64,000 nt of DNA from contig CP004371.1 of NCBI GenBank assembly GCA_000597885.1, positions 3,426,501 through 3,490,500 of the forward strand. Reading direction: 5' to 3'. This document shows positions 39,515-48,360 of this stretch, piece by piece. The position numbers and the translations under genes are program-made. The notes beneath the pieces are model-generated. The model was not told the DNA's origin. It made no database searches and saw only the letters and a list, made by a program, of their open reading frames with translations. Within the stretch, counting starts at the first letter, position 1. Every line of letters begins with the position of its first letter. Source of the stretch: Flammeovirgaceae bacterium 311. Its GTDB lineage: Bacteria > Bacteroidota > Bacteroidia > Cytophagales > Cyclobacteriaceae.

Positions 39515-39754
39515 ATGATAACAACCCTCACCTCAAAACAGATTCAGACCTACCTGCAAAACGGCTATGTGGCAGCGGAACCCTTTTTGTTGGCAGCTGA
39601 GCTCACCTTTTGCCGGGAGGCGGTAGAAATTAACCTGAAGTGACTTATAGAAATTCTATCCTTTTGTCCATACTGGGGCTCCGAAGACCTGACTTATGAG
39701 GTATTCTCACAGAAAGTTCAGGATATTAATCTTATAAATAAAAAACTATACAAT
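39515..39754 (+). pseudogene. Broken phytanoyl-CoA dioxygenase remnant
   Basis: From ATG 39515 the frame encodes about 42 residues that match a PhyH N-terminus (LTSKQIQTYLQNGYVAAEPFL, then AAELTFCREAVE) and then stops at TGA 39641-39643. The same frame stays open beyond the stop and reads SEDLTYEVFSQKVQDIN, which resembles the next conserved block of PhyH proteins, and then runs without another stop into the start of the SDR gene at 39755. The iron-binding core (HxD and distal His) is missing. It is therefore a remnant with an in-frame stop and a deletion of the catalytic part, or, less likely, a small leader peptide. Confidence 0.55.
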
Positions 39755-40507
39755 ATGAACAGATTTGAAGGCCAGGTAGCTGTGATTTCCGGTGGGGCAG
39801 ATGGACTTGGAAAAGGAATTGCCGAACGAATTGCAACCGAAGGTGGCAAACTTGCCTTGTTTGATGTGAACGAACAACTGCTGGATAAGACCGTTGGTGA
39901 ATTTAGCAGCAGGGGTTTTGAGGCATCCGCTTATGTGGTGGACGTATCCTCGGAGGAGGAGGTGCGCCTGGGGTTTGAGCAGGTAGAGGCTCGCTATGGT
40001 AAAGTTGACATCATGGTTAATTCTGCCGGCATTGTAGGACCGACAAGCACCAAAATCATCGATTATGCCACAGAAGCCTTTGATAAAGTTTATGCTGTTA
40101 ACCTACGAGGGGCCTTTCTGATGACAAAATATGCACTTCAGATAATGGAAAAGGTTAACTATGGCCGCATCCTGCTAATTGCTTCTATTGCCGGCAAAGA
40201 AGGTAACCCGGGCATGGTTGGTTATTCTGCAACCAAATCAGGAGTTATTGGTCTGGTAAAAGGCATTGGCAAGGAGTATGCAGAAACAGGCATTACCATC
40301 AACGGGCTTGCTCCGGCCGTTGTTAAAACAACCATGAACGAACATACTGCTCCGGAGCAGCTGGCTTATATGACTGCCAAAATTCCCATGAAGCGCCTGG
40401 GCACGGTAGCGGAAGTAGCAGCCATTAGTGCCTGGATTGTATCGAAAGAGTGTAGTTTTTCAACCGGATTTACTTTTGATCTTTCCGGCGGAAGAGCTAC
40501 TTACTAA
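39755..40507 (+). CDS. SDR family NAD(P)-dependent oxidoreductase
   Basis: 250 residues, classical short-chain dehydrogenase: VAVISGGADGLGKGI (TGxxxGxG-like), NSAGIVG, catalytic Ser in LLIASIAG, and YSATK. The Asp at the end of beta-2 (LFDVN) suggests NAD rather than NADP. Length and motifs fit 3-oxoacyl-ACP reductase-like or sugar dehydrogenases. It is the first of two SDR genes; both may oxidise a monosaccharide released by the upstream hydrolases. Confidence 0.85.
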   Translation: MNRFEGQVAVISGGADGLGKGIAERIATEGGKLALFDVNEQLLDKTVGEFSSRGFEASAYVVDVSSEEEVRLGFEQVEARYGKVDIMVNSAGIVGPTSTKIIDYATEAFDKVYAVNLRGAFLMTKYALQIMEKVNYGRILLIASIAGKEGNPGMVGYSATKSGVIGLVKGIGKEYAETGITINGLAPAVVKTTMNEHTAPEQLAYMTAKIPMKRLGTVAEVAAISAWIVSKECSFSTGFTFDLSGGRATY

Positions 40508-40562
40508 TTCTAACAGTAGCAATGCCAAATAATACTGTTCCATCTTACAAAGCGATAAAACA

Positions 40563-41315
40563 TTGAGAAAAAAAGTAATTGTAATAGGAGGTTCATCCGG
40601 AATTGGTAAAGCCATAGCAGAGCGATTTGCTAAAGAAGGCTGGCTTGTGATGGTAGCTGCTCCAGATTTAGATGCCACTCAAAAGGTAGTTGCGGGCCTG
40701 GATGGCGAAGGGCATCTGGCCATAGAAGTGGATGTAACCTCAGAGGCACATATAGAGCGCCTTAGAACACAGGCGCAGGAAAAGTTTGGCGGTTTTCATG
40801 CACTCATTAACAGCGCCGGCATTTCCAGGGGCTTGCCTGTGCTGGAGGCAGATTTTACAGCATGGGACCACTCTTTACAAGTGATGCTTTACGGTTCCGT
40901 TAAAATTTGCCGGGCTTTGATCCCCCTGATGCAGGATGGAAGCAGAATCATTCACATTACTTCTATCCACTACGAAAGGGTTGCCAGGGGCAGTTCGGCT
41001 TATGGCATGGCAAAGGCAGCCATCACTCAGTTTACAAGATCGCTCGCGCTGGAGCTGGCCCCCAGAAACATCCTGGCCAATGCAATTGCACCTGGCTTTG
41101 TAGATACACCTATGTCTGTAAAAGCCGATGGCAAAAATGAACTGGAGAGTGAGTGGTTCAGGGATAATTACATCAAACATGATCACCTCCCGCTGAAAAG
41201 AGCCGCCCGGCCAGAAGAGGTTGCCGGTGCTGCCTGGTTTTTAGCGGGCCCGGATGCTTCCTACATTACCGGATCTGTTCTTACCGTTGACGGTGGACTG
41301 ACAATCACTTTTTGA
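40563..41315 (+). CDS. SDR family oxidoreductase, TTG start
   Basis: 250 residues, classical SDR: VIVIGGSSGIGKAIA, NSAGISR, Ser in IHITSIHYE, and YGMAK. No ATG or GTG lies in frame between the stop at 40530-40532 and the Rossmann strand, so TTG at 40563 (LRKKVIVIGG) is the likely start, giving the normal N-terminus. The gap from the first SDR gene is 55 bases. The two SDRs are not identical and may act on different steps or sugars. Confidence 0.83.
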   Translation: MRKKVIVIGGSSGIGKAIAERFAKEGWLVMVAAPDLDATQKVVAGLDGEGHLAIEVDVTSEAHIERLRTQAQEKFGGFHALINSAGISRGLPVLEADFTAWDHSLQVMLYGSVKICRALIPLMQDGSRIIHITSIHYERVARGSSAYGMAKAAITQFTRSLALELAPRNILANAIAPGFVDTPMSVKADGKNELESEWFRDNYIKHDHLPLKRAARPEEVAGAAWFLAGPDASYITGSVLTVDGGLTITF

Positions 41316-41360
41316 TGGTTATAAATTGAAAGATCAGCTTCTCTTTATACACTTTACTAC

Positions 41361-42839
41361 CTACCGTTTACTTCTGAAACCTCCTTTTTCTATCATCAAT
41401 TCTGAAAGCCTGTCATCCAAAGGTTTTACAACTTCATACATTTTTGGGTCTTCTATTTTAAGCCTTTGCAGAAATGTTCCAAAAATGCCCCCGATCTCAA
41501 CATGGCCAATCAGGTTATTTTTCTGATCAGGATCTTTTTCCAGGTCATAAAGCTCATTTACATCCCAAATCCCCTCATAGGTAATATAGCTGTATTTTTC
41601 ATTCCTTAGCCCTATGATGGTTGGCGTCTGAACCGACATAGGATCTACATAATATTCATATAAAAAATCTTTTCTCCAGATTGGAGTAGCCCCCTGAAGC
41701 ATGCTGGCAAATGACATACCATGCATTGTTGAAGGAGCATTGGTACCTGCCAGCTCCAAAATGGTAGGACCAATATCTACATTAAGCACCAGTTCTTTTC
41801 TTCTTACCGGCTCCTTGATTTTTGCAGGCCAGTATACAAAACATGGCACCCTCATAGACTCTTCATACATAGCCCTTTTATCAATAAGGCCATGCTCTCC
41901 CAGCATATAGCCATTATCACTATAAAAGATAAAAACGGTTTCTTCCAGCTGCCCAACCTCTTTTAAGGTCTTCATAATGGCGCCAACACTTTCATCAATC
42001 GCCAGCATTGATTCACTGTACCTTTTAATGAAACTATCCAGGTCTCCATAATCTCCAAAAGAATAATCTCTGTCAACCCCATGCCAGCTTTTTCTTTGTC
42101 TTCGTAACCAATGCGGCTTTCCTTTGTAATTTTCTTCTGTGTCAGCAAAAGTTTCAGGTAGAGCAACAGTTGTTTTTTTATAAAAACCTTCATGTCTTTT
42201 AGCAGGATAAAAGGGCTCATGAACTGCTTTGTGTGAGACATACAAAAAGTAGGGCTGTTCCTTTTTGCTTCTTTCTTTTATGTAATTGACTGCATTATTG
42301 GTAATGATATCTGTCAGGTATCCTTTCTCATCAACTATATCACCATTGATATTCAATGAAGGATCATAATATTCACCCTGCCCCTTAAAAGAGAGCCAGT
42401 GGTCGAAGCCTGGGCGTGGCTCTGAATTGGTACCTCCCATGTGCCATTTACCCATATAAGCAGTATGGTATCCTTGCTTTCTTAGCTCTTTGGGAAAAGT
42501 AGGTTGCGAATGGTCAATTTCTGAAGCATTGTCCATTACCTTATGAGAGTGCGCGTATTGGCCTGTAATAATAGAAGCCCTGCTGGGAGAACAAAGAGAA
42601 GTTGTTACAAAAGCATTTTCAAAAAAAACGCTTTGCTTTGCCAGTGCATCGATATTGGGCGTTTTCATCCAGGGGTGATTCAGATAACTTAAGAAGTCAT
42701 ACCTGAGATCATCTACCAGAAAAAAAATAATGTTCGGTTTTTTCTCCTGCTGCCCGAAAGCAGAAAGGCTACATACTAAAAATAAGAGAAGCAGGGTTCT
42801 CCTTAAATTTGAATTTACAAGGCAATAGTATTCTTTCAT
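41361..42839 (-). CDS. Sulfatase, signal peptide, CSPSR
   Basis: 492 residues with a signal peptide (FGQQ). Cys83 in CSPSRAS is the formylglycine site; PNIIFFLVDDLRYDFL and FYSDNGYMLGEHG give metal ligands and GKWHMGG the conserved basic motif. The length is that of single-domain sulfatases. It is separated from the isomerase gene at 43066 by 226 bases and may be in the same transcript. It converges with the second SDR gene. Confidence 0.88.
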   Translation of the reverse strand: MKEYYCLVNSNLRRTLLLLFLVCSLSAFGQQEKKPNIIFFLVDDLRYDFLSYLNHPWMKTPNIDALAKQSVFFENAFVTTSLCSPSRASIITGQYAHSHKVMDNASEIDHSQPTFPKELRKQGYHTAYMGKWHMGGTNSEPRPGFDHWLSFKGQGEYYDPSLNINGDIVDEKGYLTDIITNNAVNYIKERSKKEQPYFLYVSHKAVHEPFYPAKRHEGFYKKTTVALPETFADTEENYKGKPHWLRRQRKSWHGVDRDYSFGDYGDLDSFIKRYSESMLAIDESVGAIMKTLKEVGQLEETVFIFYSDNGYMLGEHGLIDKRAMYEESMRVPCFVYWPAKIKEPVRRKELVLNVDIGPTILELAGTNAPSTMHGMSFASMLQGATPIWRKDFLYEYYVDPMSVQTPTIIGLRNEKYSYITYEGIWDVNELYDLEKDPDQKNNLIGHVEIGGIFGTFLQRLKIEDPKMYEVVKPLDDRLSELMIEKGGFRSKR

Positions 42840-43065
42840 TGAAAAAACTTTTTATAAAAATCTGATTCGGAATATAAATCTGTATGTTTTTTTAAGGGGA
42901 GCTGTTTTGATTTCACTGAAGCCTGTACTTAGCACATGTTTAAAGATTTATCAGCAATAGCCTATTCACTATCGTAAAGTCCGGATACTCTTTTGATGCA
43001 TTAATCACTGCTGAAAAGAAGAACAAACTCATCCCAGGGGATTAAAACATCTGTAAACAACTTAT

Positions 43066-43980
43066 TTACACCTGTTTCAAAACCTTTTTTACATATGCTG
43101 CGCTGATTCTTAGATTTTCCTTCACCGGCCTTACAGGCGGATCATCAAAATCGAGTTCTACAACGGCTCTTCCCTGGAAATTAGCTTTTCTTAAAGCCTT
43201 TGCAATGGCACGAAAATCAGTAACACCTTCTCCTACAGCTTCCGACCATTTTCCATTTGCATGCTGATCACGAATATGAAGGTGCACAATCTTATGCCCA
43301 TAGGTTTCAATAAAATATACTGGATCAATGCCTGCCCGTACCAGCCAGTTAATATCCGGCCCCAGCTTTAATTCCGGTACCCTGTCAATAATTCCTTTGA
43401 ATTCATACAGATCCTCCTTCATTTCAAAATCATGGTTGTGAAGATTGGCTTGAATCTCCTTTTGCTCACAGATTTTGATAATCCTTTTCAAAAGGTCTGC
43501 CTGTGCATCCAGCTCCTTATCTGTTTTTCGGCGATTTGGGTTTCCTACGTTCATGCTAAAAGTAGCTCCTCCTAATCGGTGAAGCCTCTCAATAATAGGT
43601 TCTACATCTTCTAAAATCATTTGATGTTTTTCCCTATTCCACATTTCGCCCCCGATGGCAGAACCCGTTACAGCTACTCCATATTTCTCACTTAATGCCC
43701 CTATCCTTTCCACCACATCAGCATGCCGTAAAAGCTGCCCGATAATTTCAACCCCTGGTAAACCCGCATATTGAAAGTCACTAAAAATCTCTTCCAGAAT
43801 TGGGGTACAGTCCCAATTGGGCGGATACCGGCTGGCATACACCCACAGCTGGCCGCTTAACCGGATCTTACTGCTGACGGCAGCCAGCAAATCGCCTGGC
43901 CATAAATTTGCCAGCAATGCACCACAGCCAATGCTGGCTGTGGTTTTTATAAAATCTCTCCGGGAATGGTGATGTGCCAT
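43066..43980 (-). CDS. Sugar phosphate isomerase/epimerase family protein with Tat-like signal
   Basis: 304 residues with a twin-arginine signal (SRRDFIKT) and hydrophobic stretch, followed by an AP-endonuclease-2-type TIM barrel (PGVEIIGQLLRHADVVER, LHNHDFEM, GPDINWLVRAG, VVELDFDDPPV). Metal-binding His/Glu/Asp positions look intact. Exported members are common in Bacteroidota next to sugar-cleaving genes and often act on 3-keto-glycosides or similar. Here it sits in the apiose cluster between an apiosidase-like enzyme and a sulfatase; the reaction is unknown. Confidence 0.82.
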   Translation of the reverse strand: MAHHHSRRDFIKTTASIGCGALLANLWPGDLLAAVSSKIRLSGQLWVYASRYPPNWDCTPILEEIFSDFQYAGLPGVEIIGQLLRHADVVERIGALSEKYGVAVTGSAIGGEMWNREKHQMILEDVEPIIERLHRLGGATFSMNVGNPNRRKTDKELDAQADLLKRIIKICEQKEIQANLHNHDFEMKEDLYEFKGIIDRVPELKLGPDINWLVRAGIDPVYFIETYGHKIVHLHIRDQHANGKWSEAVGEGVTDFRAIAKALRKANFQGRAVVELDFDDPPVRPVKENLRISAAYVKKVLKQV

Positions 43981-44077
43981 TTGAATTATGAGTGTTAGGT
44001 GAGTAGCCTGACGAGGCAGGAGACATTAGACAGCATGATTAATCGCCCCTGACAGGAATATAACAGATGCTTATTTT

Positions 44078-45610
44078 CTACTGCGCTCCCGCCCGATCCT
44101 TTATCTCCATGAGCCTCAAAGCAATATTTGGTTTACCTGGCAGGGGTATGGAATCACCATTTTTAAATTTTCCTTCTACTTTATTGATGGTCATATTCCA
44201 GGTATCAATTACATCCACGCTGTATTCAGCAGTTTTTTTACCATGAATAAAATGCCACCTGGCAGGCTGGTGCTCGCCAAAATAATAGACAAAAGCACTA
44301 TCTCCTTTAGCAGCTGCAAAACGCAACCATAACCAGTTATCTGGCTCAAATACATCTAAGCCTTCTGGCGAAGTTTCCTGCATCACTTGTTTCAGAAAAG
44401 CAAAACGGGCAGCACTTTCGCCTTTCAACTCTCCCCCGTGCGACCACCAGATTACGTTATCTTCGAAAGATTCGCTATGCCCAACGTAAATGCCATAGCC
44501 GTAGCCCTGCCAGGCCCTGTGCACCAGCTCTTCGCCAGAAATGTTCCCCCACGGCATGGGAAGGTTGCCTTCATACTCGCATTCATCGTTGATGACTGGC
44601 TTTCCGAATTTTCTCCAGGAGATTGCTTCCTTTAAATTCGGACTTTGCACACTTACATGGGTGATGTATGGCTTGCTATGATCATAAAGCACATTAATAT
44701 CTCCGTTATGAATAGAAGCCAGGTGTTTATAAGGATCCTTTTCCTGGATCAACGCAAAGTAACTTTCCCAATCTTCCAGTGATTTGTGCTTCATTAAATC
44801 GAACTCATTTGCCATAGACCACCATACATTTCTGAACGCTGAAAGCCTTGCAACAACGTAGTTCAGGTAGTGTAAACTGGCTTCTCGTGGCATCTGATCA
44901 AACCCCCAGTGCCCTTTATCATAAGGATGAAAAAGAATAATATCTGCTTCGATATTCAGCGCCTGCAAATCCTTAACTCTTTTCTCAATATTTCTGAAAA
45001 AAGCAGGATTAAACCTGGTGAAATCCCAGCTCCCGTCTGCCTTTTTTACATAAGGATATAGCTGCGGTTCAGCTCGGTTATAGTCGAAGTATTTGGGGAA
45101 AACAGTCATCCTGAGCTTATTGAACGGACTTTCCTTCAGGGTCTGTAATGTCTGTTCCTGCAGCTTTTCGTCCTGATGAAGCCAGGCATAACAAGTAGTG
45201 CCTAACGGTAAATAAGGCTTGTTATTTGAATAGGAAAAATGATACTGATTTTTAACCACCACAGGACCATTGTTTCCTTCTGTGGCTGCCACAGCCTCAA
45301 ACTTTCCCTTTTTCCCGTTCAGTTCTTTCCTGTTGCTGCTTGTTACATAGCTCCATCTGCCTTTACGATCAGGCATAAACCTGATTTTATACACGCCTTC
45401 CCCATCATAAAATCCATGAACCGTAACGGTTTTATCAGCATGCCTGATCTCCGCAGAAAGCTTTACGTCGGTAAATGGATTACCTGATTTAGTTCCTTTC
45501 AGGGATATCTCGAAATAATCCCATTGCTCAATTTTATGCTGAGCATTTAGCTGACAAAAGGAAACAGTGATCAGGAATATACAGGCTATAACATTTTTGA
45601 GCTGAAGCAT
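44078..45610 (-). CDS. DUF5060/DUF4038-type glycoside hydrolase, apiosidase-like
   Basis: 510 residues with a signal peptide (LNAQ). An N-terminal DUF5060-like beta domain (about 25-110) is followed by a TIM barrel starting KPYLPLGTTCYAWLHQDE. The acid/base Glu is in WWSMANEFD and the nucleophile is probably in INDECEYEG; the C-terminal part carries a DUF5605-like beta region. DUF4038/DUF5060 barrels include characterised apiosidases (GH140-like). Its place beside genes for apiose catabolism makes release of apiose from a glycan likely, but the assignment is from fold and context only. Confidence 0.7.
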   Translation of the reverse strand: MLQLKNVIACIFLITVSFCQLNAQHKIEQWDYFEISLKGTKSGNPFTDVKLSAEIRHADKTVTVHGFYDGEGVYKIRFMPDRKGRWSYVTSSNRKELNGKKGKFEAVAATEGNNGPVVVKNQYHFSYSNNKPYLPLGTTCYAWLHQDEKLQEQTLQTLKESPFNKLRMTVFPKYFDYNRAEPQLYPYVKKADGSWDFTRFNPAFFRNIEKRVKDLQALNIEADIILFHPYDKGHWGFDQMPREASLHYLNYVVARLSAFRNVWWSMANEFDLMKHKSLEDWESYFALIQEKDPYKHLASIHNGDINVLYDHSKPYITHVSVQSPNLKEAISWRKFGKPVINDECEYEGNLPMPWGNISGEELVHRAWQGYGYGIYVGHSESFEDNVIWWSHGGELKGESAARFAFLKQVMQETSPEGLDVFEPDNWLWLRFAAAKGDSAFVYYFGEHQPARWHFIHGKKTAEYSVDVIDTWNMTINKVEGKFKNGDSIPLPGKPNIALRLMEIKDRAGAQ

Positions 45611-45780
45611 ACGAAAGTTTCTTATACAGATTGACTAATAGTTATATGAATTTTGAGCTGAAAGAGATTTTAGTAATGTGAAGAATAAGCCCAGAATGAA
45701 AAGGTGCACTATCCGGTTAGTTCCATTGTTTTCCTGCGTCTTTACGATACTATAAAAATTAGGCATAATCCCCAGGTACA

Positions 45781-46797
45781 TTAAAATTTGATTACGTTTC
45801 CGACAGAAGCTGATTCATAGCTTTTCCAGACCAGTTCTACTGTTTTAAAATTATCCTCCCCTGTTGTTTCGCTCCTTCCCCCCCTCAGTCCATTTAATAT
45901 ATCGCGATTACAGTCCACAATGCTGGAGTGAATAACAGCATAATCGGGGTTTGCCCAGGCATAAAACTGTGGTTCTATTTTTTCAGTCTTTGTGCCGGCC
46001 CTGGTTGTAATTTTCAACTGGTAGTCGTGTGTTAAGTGTAAAGAGCCCCTATCTCCCTCTACTAATATAAAAGTCTGCGGAAAAGCTTCTTTTTCAAGAA
46101 TAGAAGCATAAGACATTTCAACATAGCAGTGCAGACCACTCTCCATCTCCATCAAAACATTAGCAACATCCTCTCCTTTTATCTTATTATTTACCCTGTT
46201 AGTAAGACAGTATAAAGATGTTGCTTCTCCAAATAAGAAGCGCGGCACATCGAGCACATGAGAGCCTACATCCGTAATGATGAATTTATCCAGTTCGGCC
46301 AGAAATGGCTGATTTTCAAACACAGGAAATGCAGAAGAAAAAGTTACCCTGGCTTTAAAAGGCTTGCCTATAATACCCGAATCCATTGCTTTTTTCAGGG
46401 CTCTTATAGGTGCCTGCCAGCGGAAATTCTCATGAACAAAGAATTTCACACTATTCTTCCTACATACTTCTACCATTTTTTTAGCTTTTTCTAAAGAATC
46501 AGCCATTGGTTTCTGGCAGATTACATCCAGTCCTTTAGAAGCAGCCATTTCAGTAAAAAACGGATGCGTTTCAACATCCGTGATGATGTCTAAAAAATCC
46601 AACGTCTCCCTTTCCAGTAAATCTTCTATATTATTATAAGTATTATTAACATTAAATTTGTGAGCCACACTTTCTGCTTTTGCCCTATCTTTATCACACA
46701 CAGCAACCAGCTCAACTCCTGCCAGCTCATTCCATGCTGCTATTTGGTAATTTGACCAAAAACCCGCACCTACTACTGCAAACTTTAGTTTCTTCAT
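45781..46797 (-). CDS. apsD: Gfo/Idh/MocA family oxidoreductase, candidate D-apiose dehydrogenase
   Basis: About 338 residues. Rossmann start KFAVVGAGFWSNYQIAAW, a QKPMAD motif (EKP-like Lys) and the C-terminal alpha/beta domain with HVLDVPRFLFGEA. Known D-apiose dehydrogenases (ApsD) belong to this family and form apionolactone. It is divergent from a RuBisCO-like gene whose cluster also has apionate lactonase, oxidoisomerase and kinase genes, which supports the role. I chose ATG 46797 over 46806 as only three extra residues differ. Two operator-like palindromes lie upstream. Confidence 0.6.
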   Translation of the reverse strand: MKKLKFAVVGAGFWSNYQIAAWNELAGVELVAVCDKDRAKAESVAHKFNVNNTYNNIEDLLERETLDFLDIITDVETHPFFTEMAASKGLDVICQKPMADSLEKAKKMVEVCRKNSVKFFVHENFRWQAPIRALKKAMDSGIIGKPFKARVTFSSAFPVFENQPFLAELDKFIITDVGSHVLDVPRFLFGEATSLYCLTNRVNNKIKGEDVANVLMEMESGLHCYVEMSYASILEKEAFPQTFILVEGDRGSLHLTHDYQLKITTRAGTKTEKIEPQFYAWANPDYAVIHSSIVDCNRDILNGLRGGRSETTGEDNFKTVELVWKSYESASVGNVIKF

Positions 46798-46832
46798 AAT
46801 CAACAATCTACCTTCTTTTTTTAAAGCAGGCG

Positions 46833-46850
46833 TTATTAGCGCGTTAATAA
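46833..46850. promoter_or_regulatory. Palindrome near the dehydrogenase start
   Basis: TTATTAGCGCGTTAATAA is symmetric at 16 of 18 positions about a CGCG core. It lies 36-53 bases upstream of ATG 46797, a position suited to repression of the dehydrogenase gene. Confidence 0.45.
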
Positions 46851-46987
46851 TATCACTTTACAATTACTAAACTTTAAAAAAACCTATCCTGCTCTAACCT
46901 GCTTTCTATACAAAATAGTCATCAGCCTAATTAAGGGGTTTTTTAGATAAGATAAAGGCTTTACCCTCTAAAAAGTATAAATATTTA

Positions 46988-47001
46988 CGTAATCGTTTAC
47001 G
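46988..47001. promoter_or_regulatory. LacI-type operator upstream of the RuBisCO-like gene
   Basis: CGTAATCGTTTACG has 5-base arms CGTAA/TTACG and a central CpG, the layout of LacI-family operators. The site is 112-125 bases upstream of the RuBisCO-like start. A LacI regulator is encoded at the end of the cluster (54551). Confidence 0.5.
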
Positions 47002-47112
47002 CAATAAAAATCAGCAAAATGAGGATGTAATTTTAATAATCCCTACATTTAATAAAACTCGCATAATTAGGGAAGTTCATCAAAATTAAAATCTCAACAC
47101 AAAGCTTATCAA

Positions 47113-48360
47113 ATGGAGGATCAAAGAATAAAAGCAAAGTATCTTATTGAGACTTCCTTTGAATTAGAGGCCGCTGCAGAAATAATGGCTGGAGAACAAT
47201 CGTGTGGCACTTTTGTAAGGGTTCCGGGCGAAACAGATGAGCTTAGAGAGCAATTCTCTGCGAGAGTAGAATCAATTGAAGAAACAGGACAGGTTGCCAC
47301 GCCCACTTTAGCCGGAGCAAAAACAAAACCTAACGCACCTATTCGAAGAGCAATTGTAGAACTTTCGTGGCCTTTTCACAACGTAGGAGCCAATCTCCCT
47401 AATCTGATGGCTACAGTTGCCGGAAATTTATATGAACTGGCACCATTTTCGGGCCTTAAACTGCTTGATATTGATATTCCCCAGGCATTTACACAGAAAT
47501 ATCCTGGTCCACAATTTGGCATAGAAGGAACAAGAAAGCTTACTAAGGTTTATAACCGCCCAATCATCGGCACTATCATCAAACCAAGTGTGGGGCTCAC
47601 GGCCGAGGCTACTGCTGCGCAGGTTAAAATTCTTATAGAGGCTGGTTTGGATTTTATTAAAGACGATGAGTTGATGGGTGATGCACCTCATTCTCATTTT
47701 GAAAAAAGGGTAGAGCTGTGCATGGATGTAATTAACAGATACGCTGATAAAAAAGGTAAAAAGCCCATGTTTGCCTTTAATATAAGTGGAGATATTGATG
47801 ATATGCAGCGAAGACATGATTATGTACTGAAGCGGGACGGAACCTGTATCATGCTTAGTATAAATCATGTAGGAATTTCGGGCATAACAAAGATCAGGCA
47901 GCATAGCCAGCTACCCATACATGGACACAGGAATTTCTGGGGAGCTCTAAGCAGAAGCGAGGTACTGGGACTTGAATTCACGGCTTATCAGAAGATCTGG
48001 CGCCTTGCCGGCATAGATCATCTGCATACGAATGGCATCAGAAACAAATTCTGCGAATCCGATGAATCAGTAATCAGATCAGTGAAAGCATGCTTAAAAC
48101 CCCTCCTTGGAGGCTACGAAATAATGCCTGTTATTTCATCGGGCCAATGGGCAGGTCAGGCCGTAGATACTTATAAAGCCATCAATAGTGCAGATGTGAT
48201 GTATGTCTGCGGTGGAGGCATAGTAGCTCATCCTGACGGTATAGCAGCCGGTGTACAAAGTATAATTCAGGCCTGGGAAGCTGCTATACAGGGAAAATCT
48301 TTGGTGGACTATGGAAAAACTCATCCTGAACTGGAAAAAGCTTTAGAATATTATGGATAA
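47113..48360 (+). CDS. RuBisCO-like protein (form IV), candidate 3-oxo-isoapionate-4-phosphate decarboxylase/hydrolase
   Basis: 415 residues of the RuBisCO large-subunit fold. Aligned to the spinach enzyme, N105 (N123), K157 (K175), K183-D185-E186 (K201-D203-E204), H272 and R273 (H294, R295), H305 (H327) and K312 (K334) are present. K177 is replaced by Ser159 (IIKPSVG). The metal site and loop-6 Lys are thus kept, but it is not a carboxylase of forms I-III. Bacterial RuBisCO-like proteins with a DUF1537 kinase, oxidoisomerase and lactonase beside them are OiaX or OiaT of D-apiose catabolism. The stop overlaps the next start by 8 bases. Which of OiaX or OiaT it is cannot be decided from the sequence alone. 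Confidence 0.85.
   Translation: MEDQRIKAKYLIETSFELEAAAEIMAGEQSCGTFVRVPGETDELREQFSARVESIEETGQVATPTLAGAKTKPNAPIRRAIVELSWPFHNVGANLPNLMATVAGNLYELAPFSGLKLLDIDIPQAFTQKYPGPQFGIEGTRKLTKVYNRPIIGTIIKPSVGLTAEATAAQVKILIEAGLDFIKDDELMGDAPHSHFEKRVELCMDVINRYADKKGKKPMFAFNISGDIDDMQRRHDYVLKRDGTCIMLSINHVGISGITKIRQHSQLPIHGHRNFWGALSRSEVLGLEFTAYQKIWRLAGIDHLHTNGIRNKFCESDESVIRSVKACLKPLLGGYEIMPVISSGQWAGQAVDTYKAINSADVMYVCGGGIVAHPDGIAAGVQSIIQAWEAAIQGKSLVDYGKTHPELEKALEYYG

Larger units (their letters stand above)
46798..47112. other. Divergent control region of the apiose module
   Basis: 315 bases between the divergent dehydrogenase and RuBisCO-like genes, with no gene. It contains two palindromes: 46833-46850 near the dehydrogenase and 46988-47001 nearer the RuBisCO-like gene. 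No exact TAnnTTTG element was found on either strand. Confidence 0.55.

Noticed and set aside
47113-48360. A carbon-fixing RuBisCO
   Set aside because: The protein is shorter than forms I-II, has Ser in place of K177, has no phosphoribulokinase nearby and sits in a sugar-acid cluster. It is best seen as a RuBisCO-like protein.
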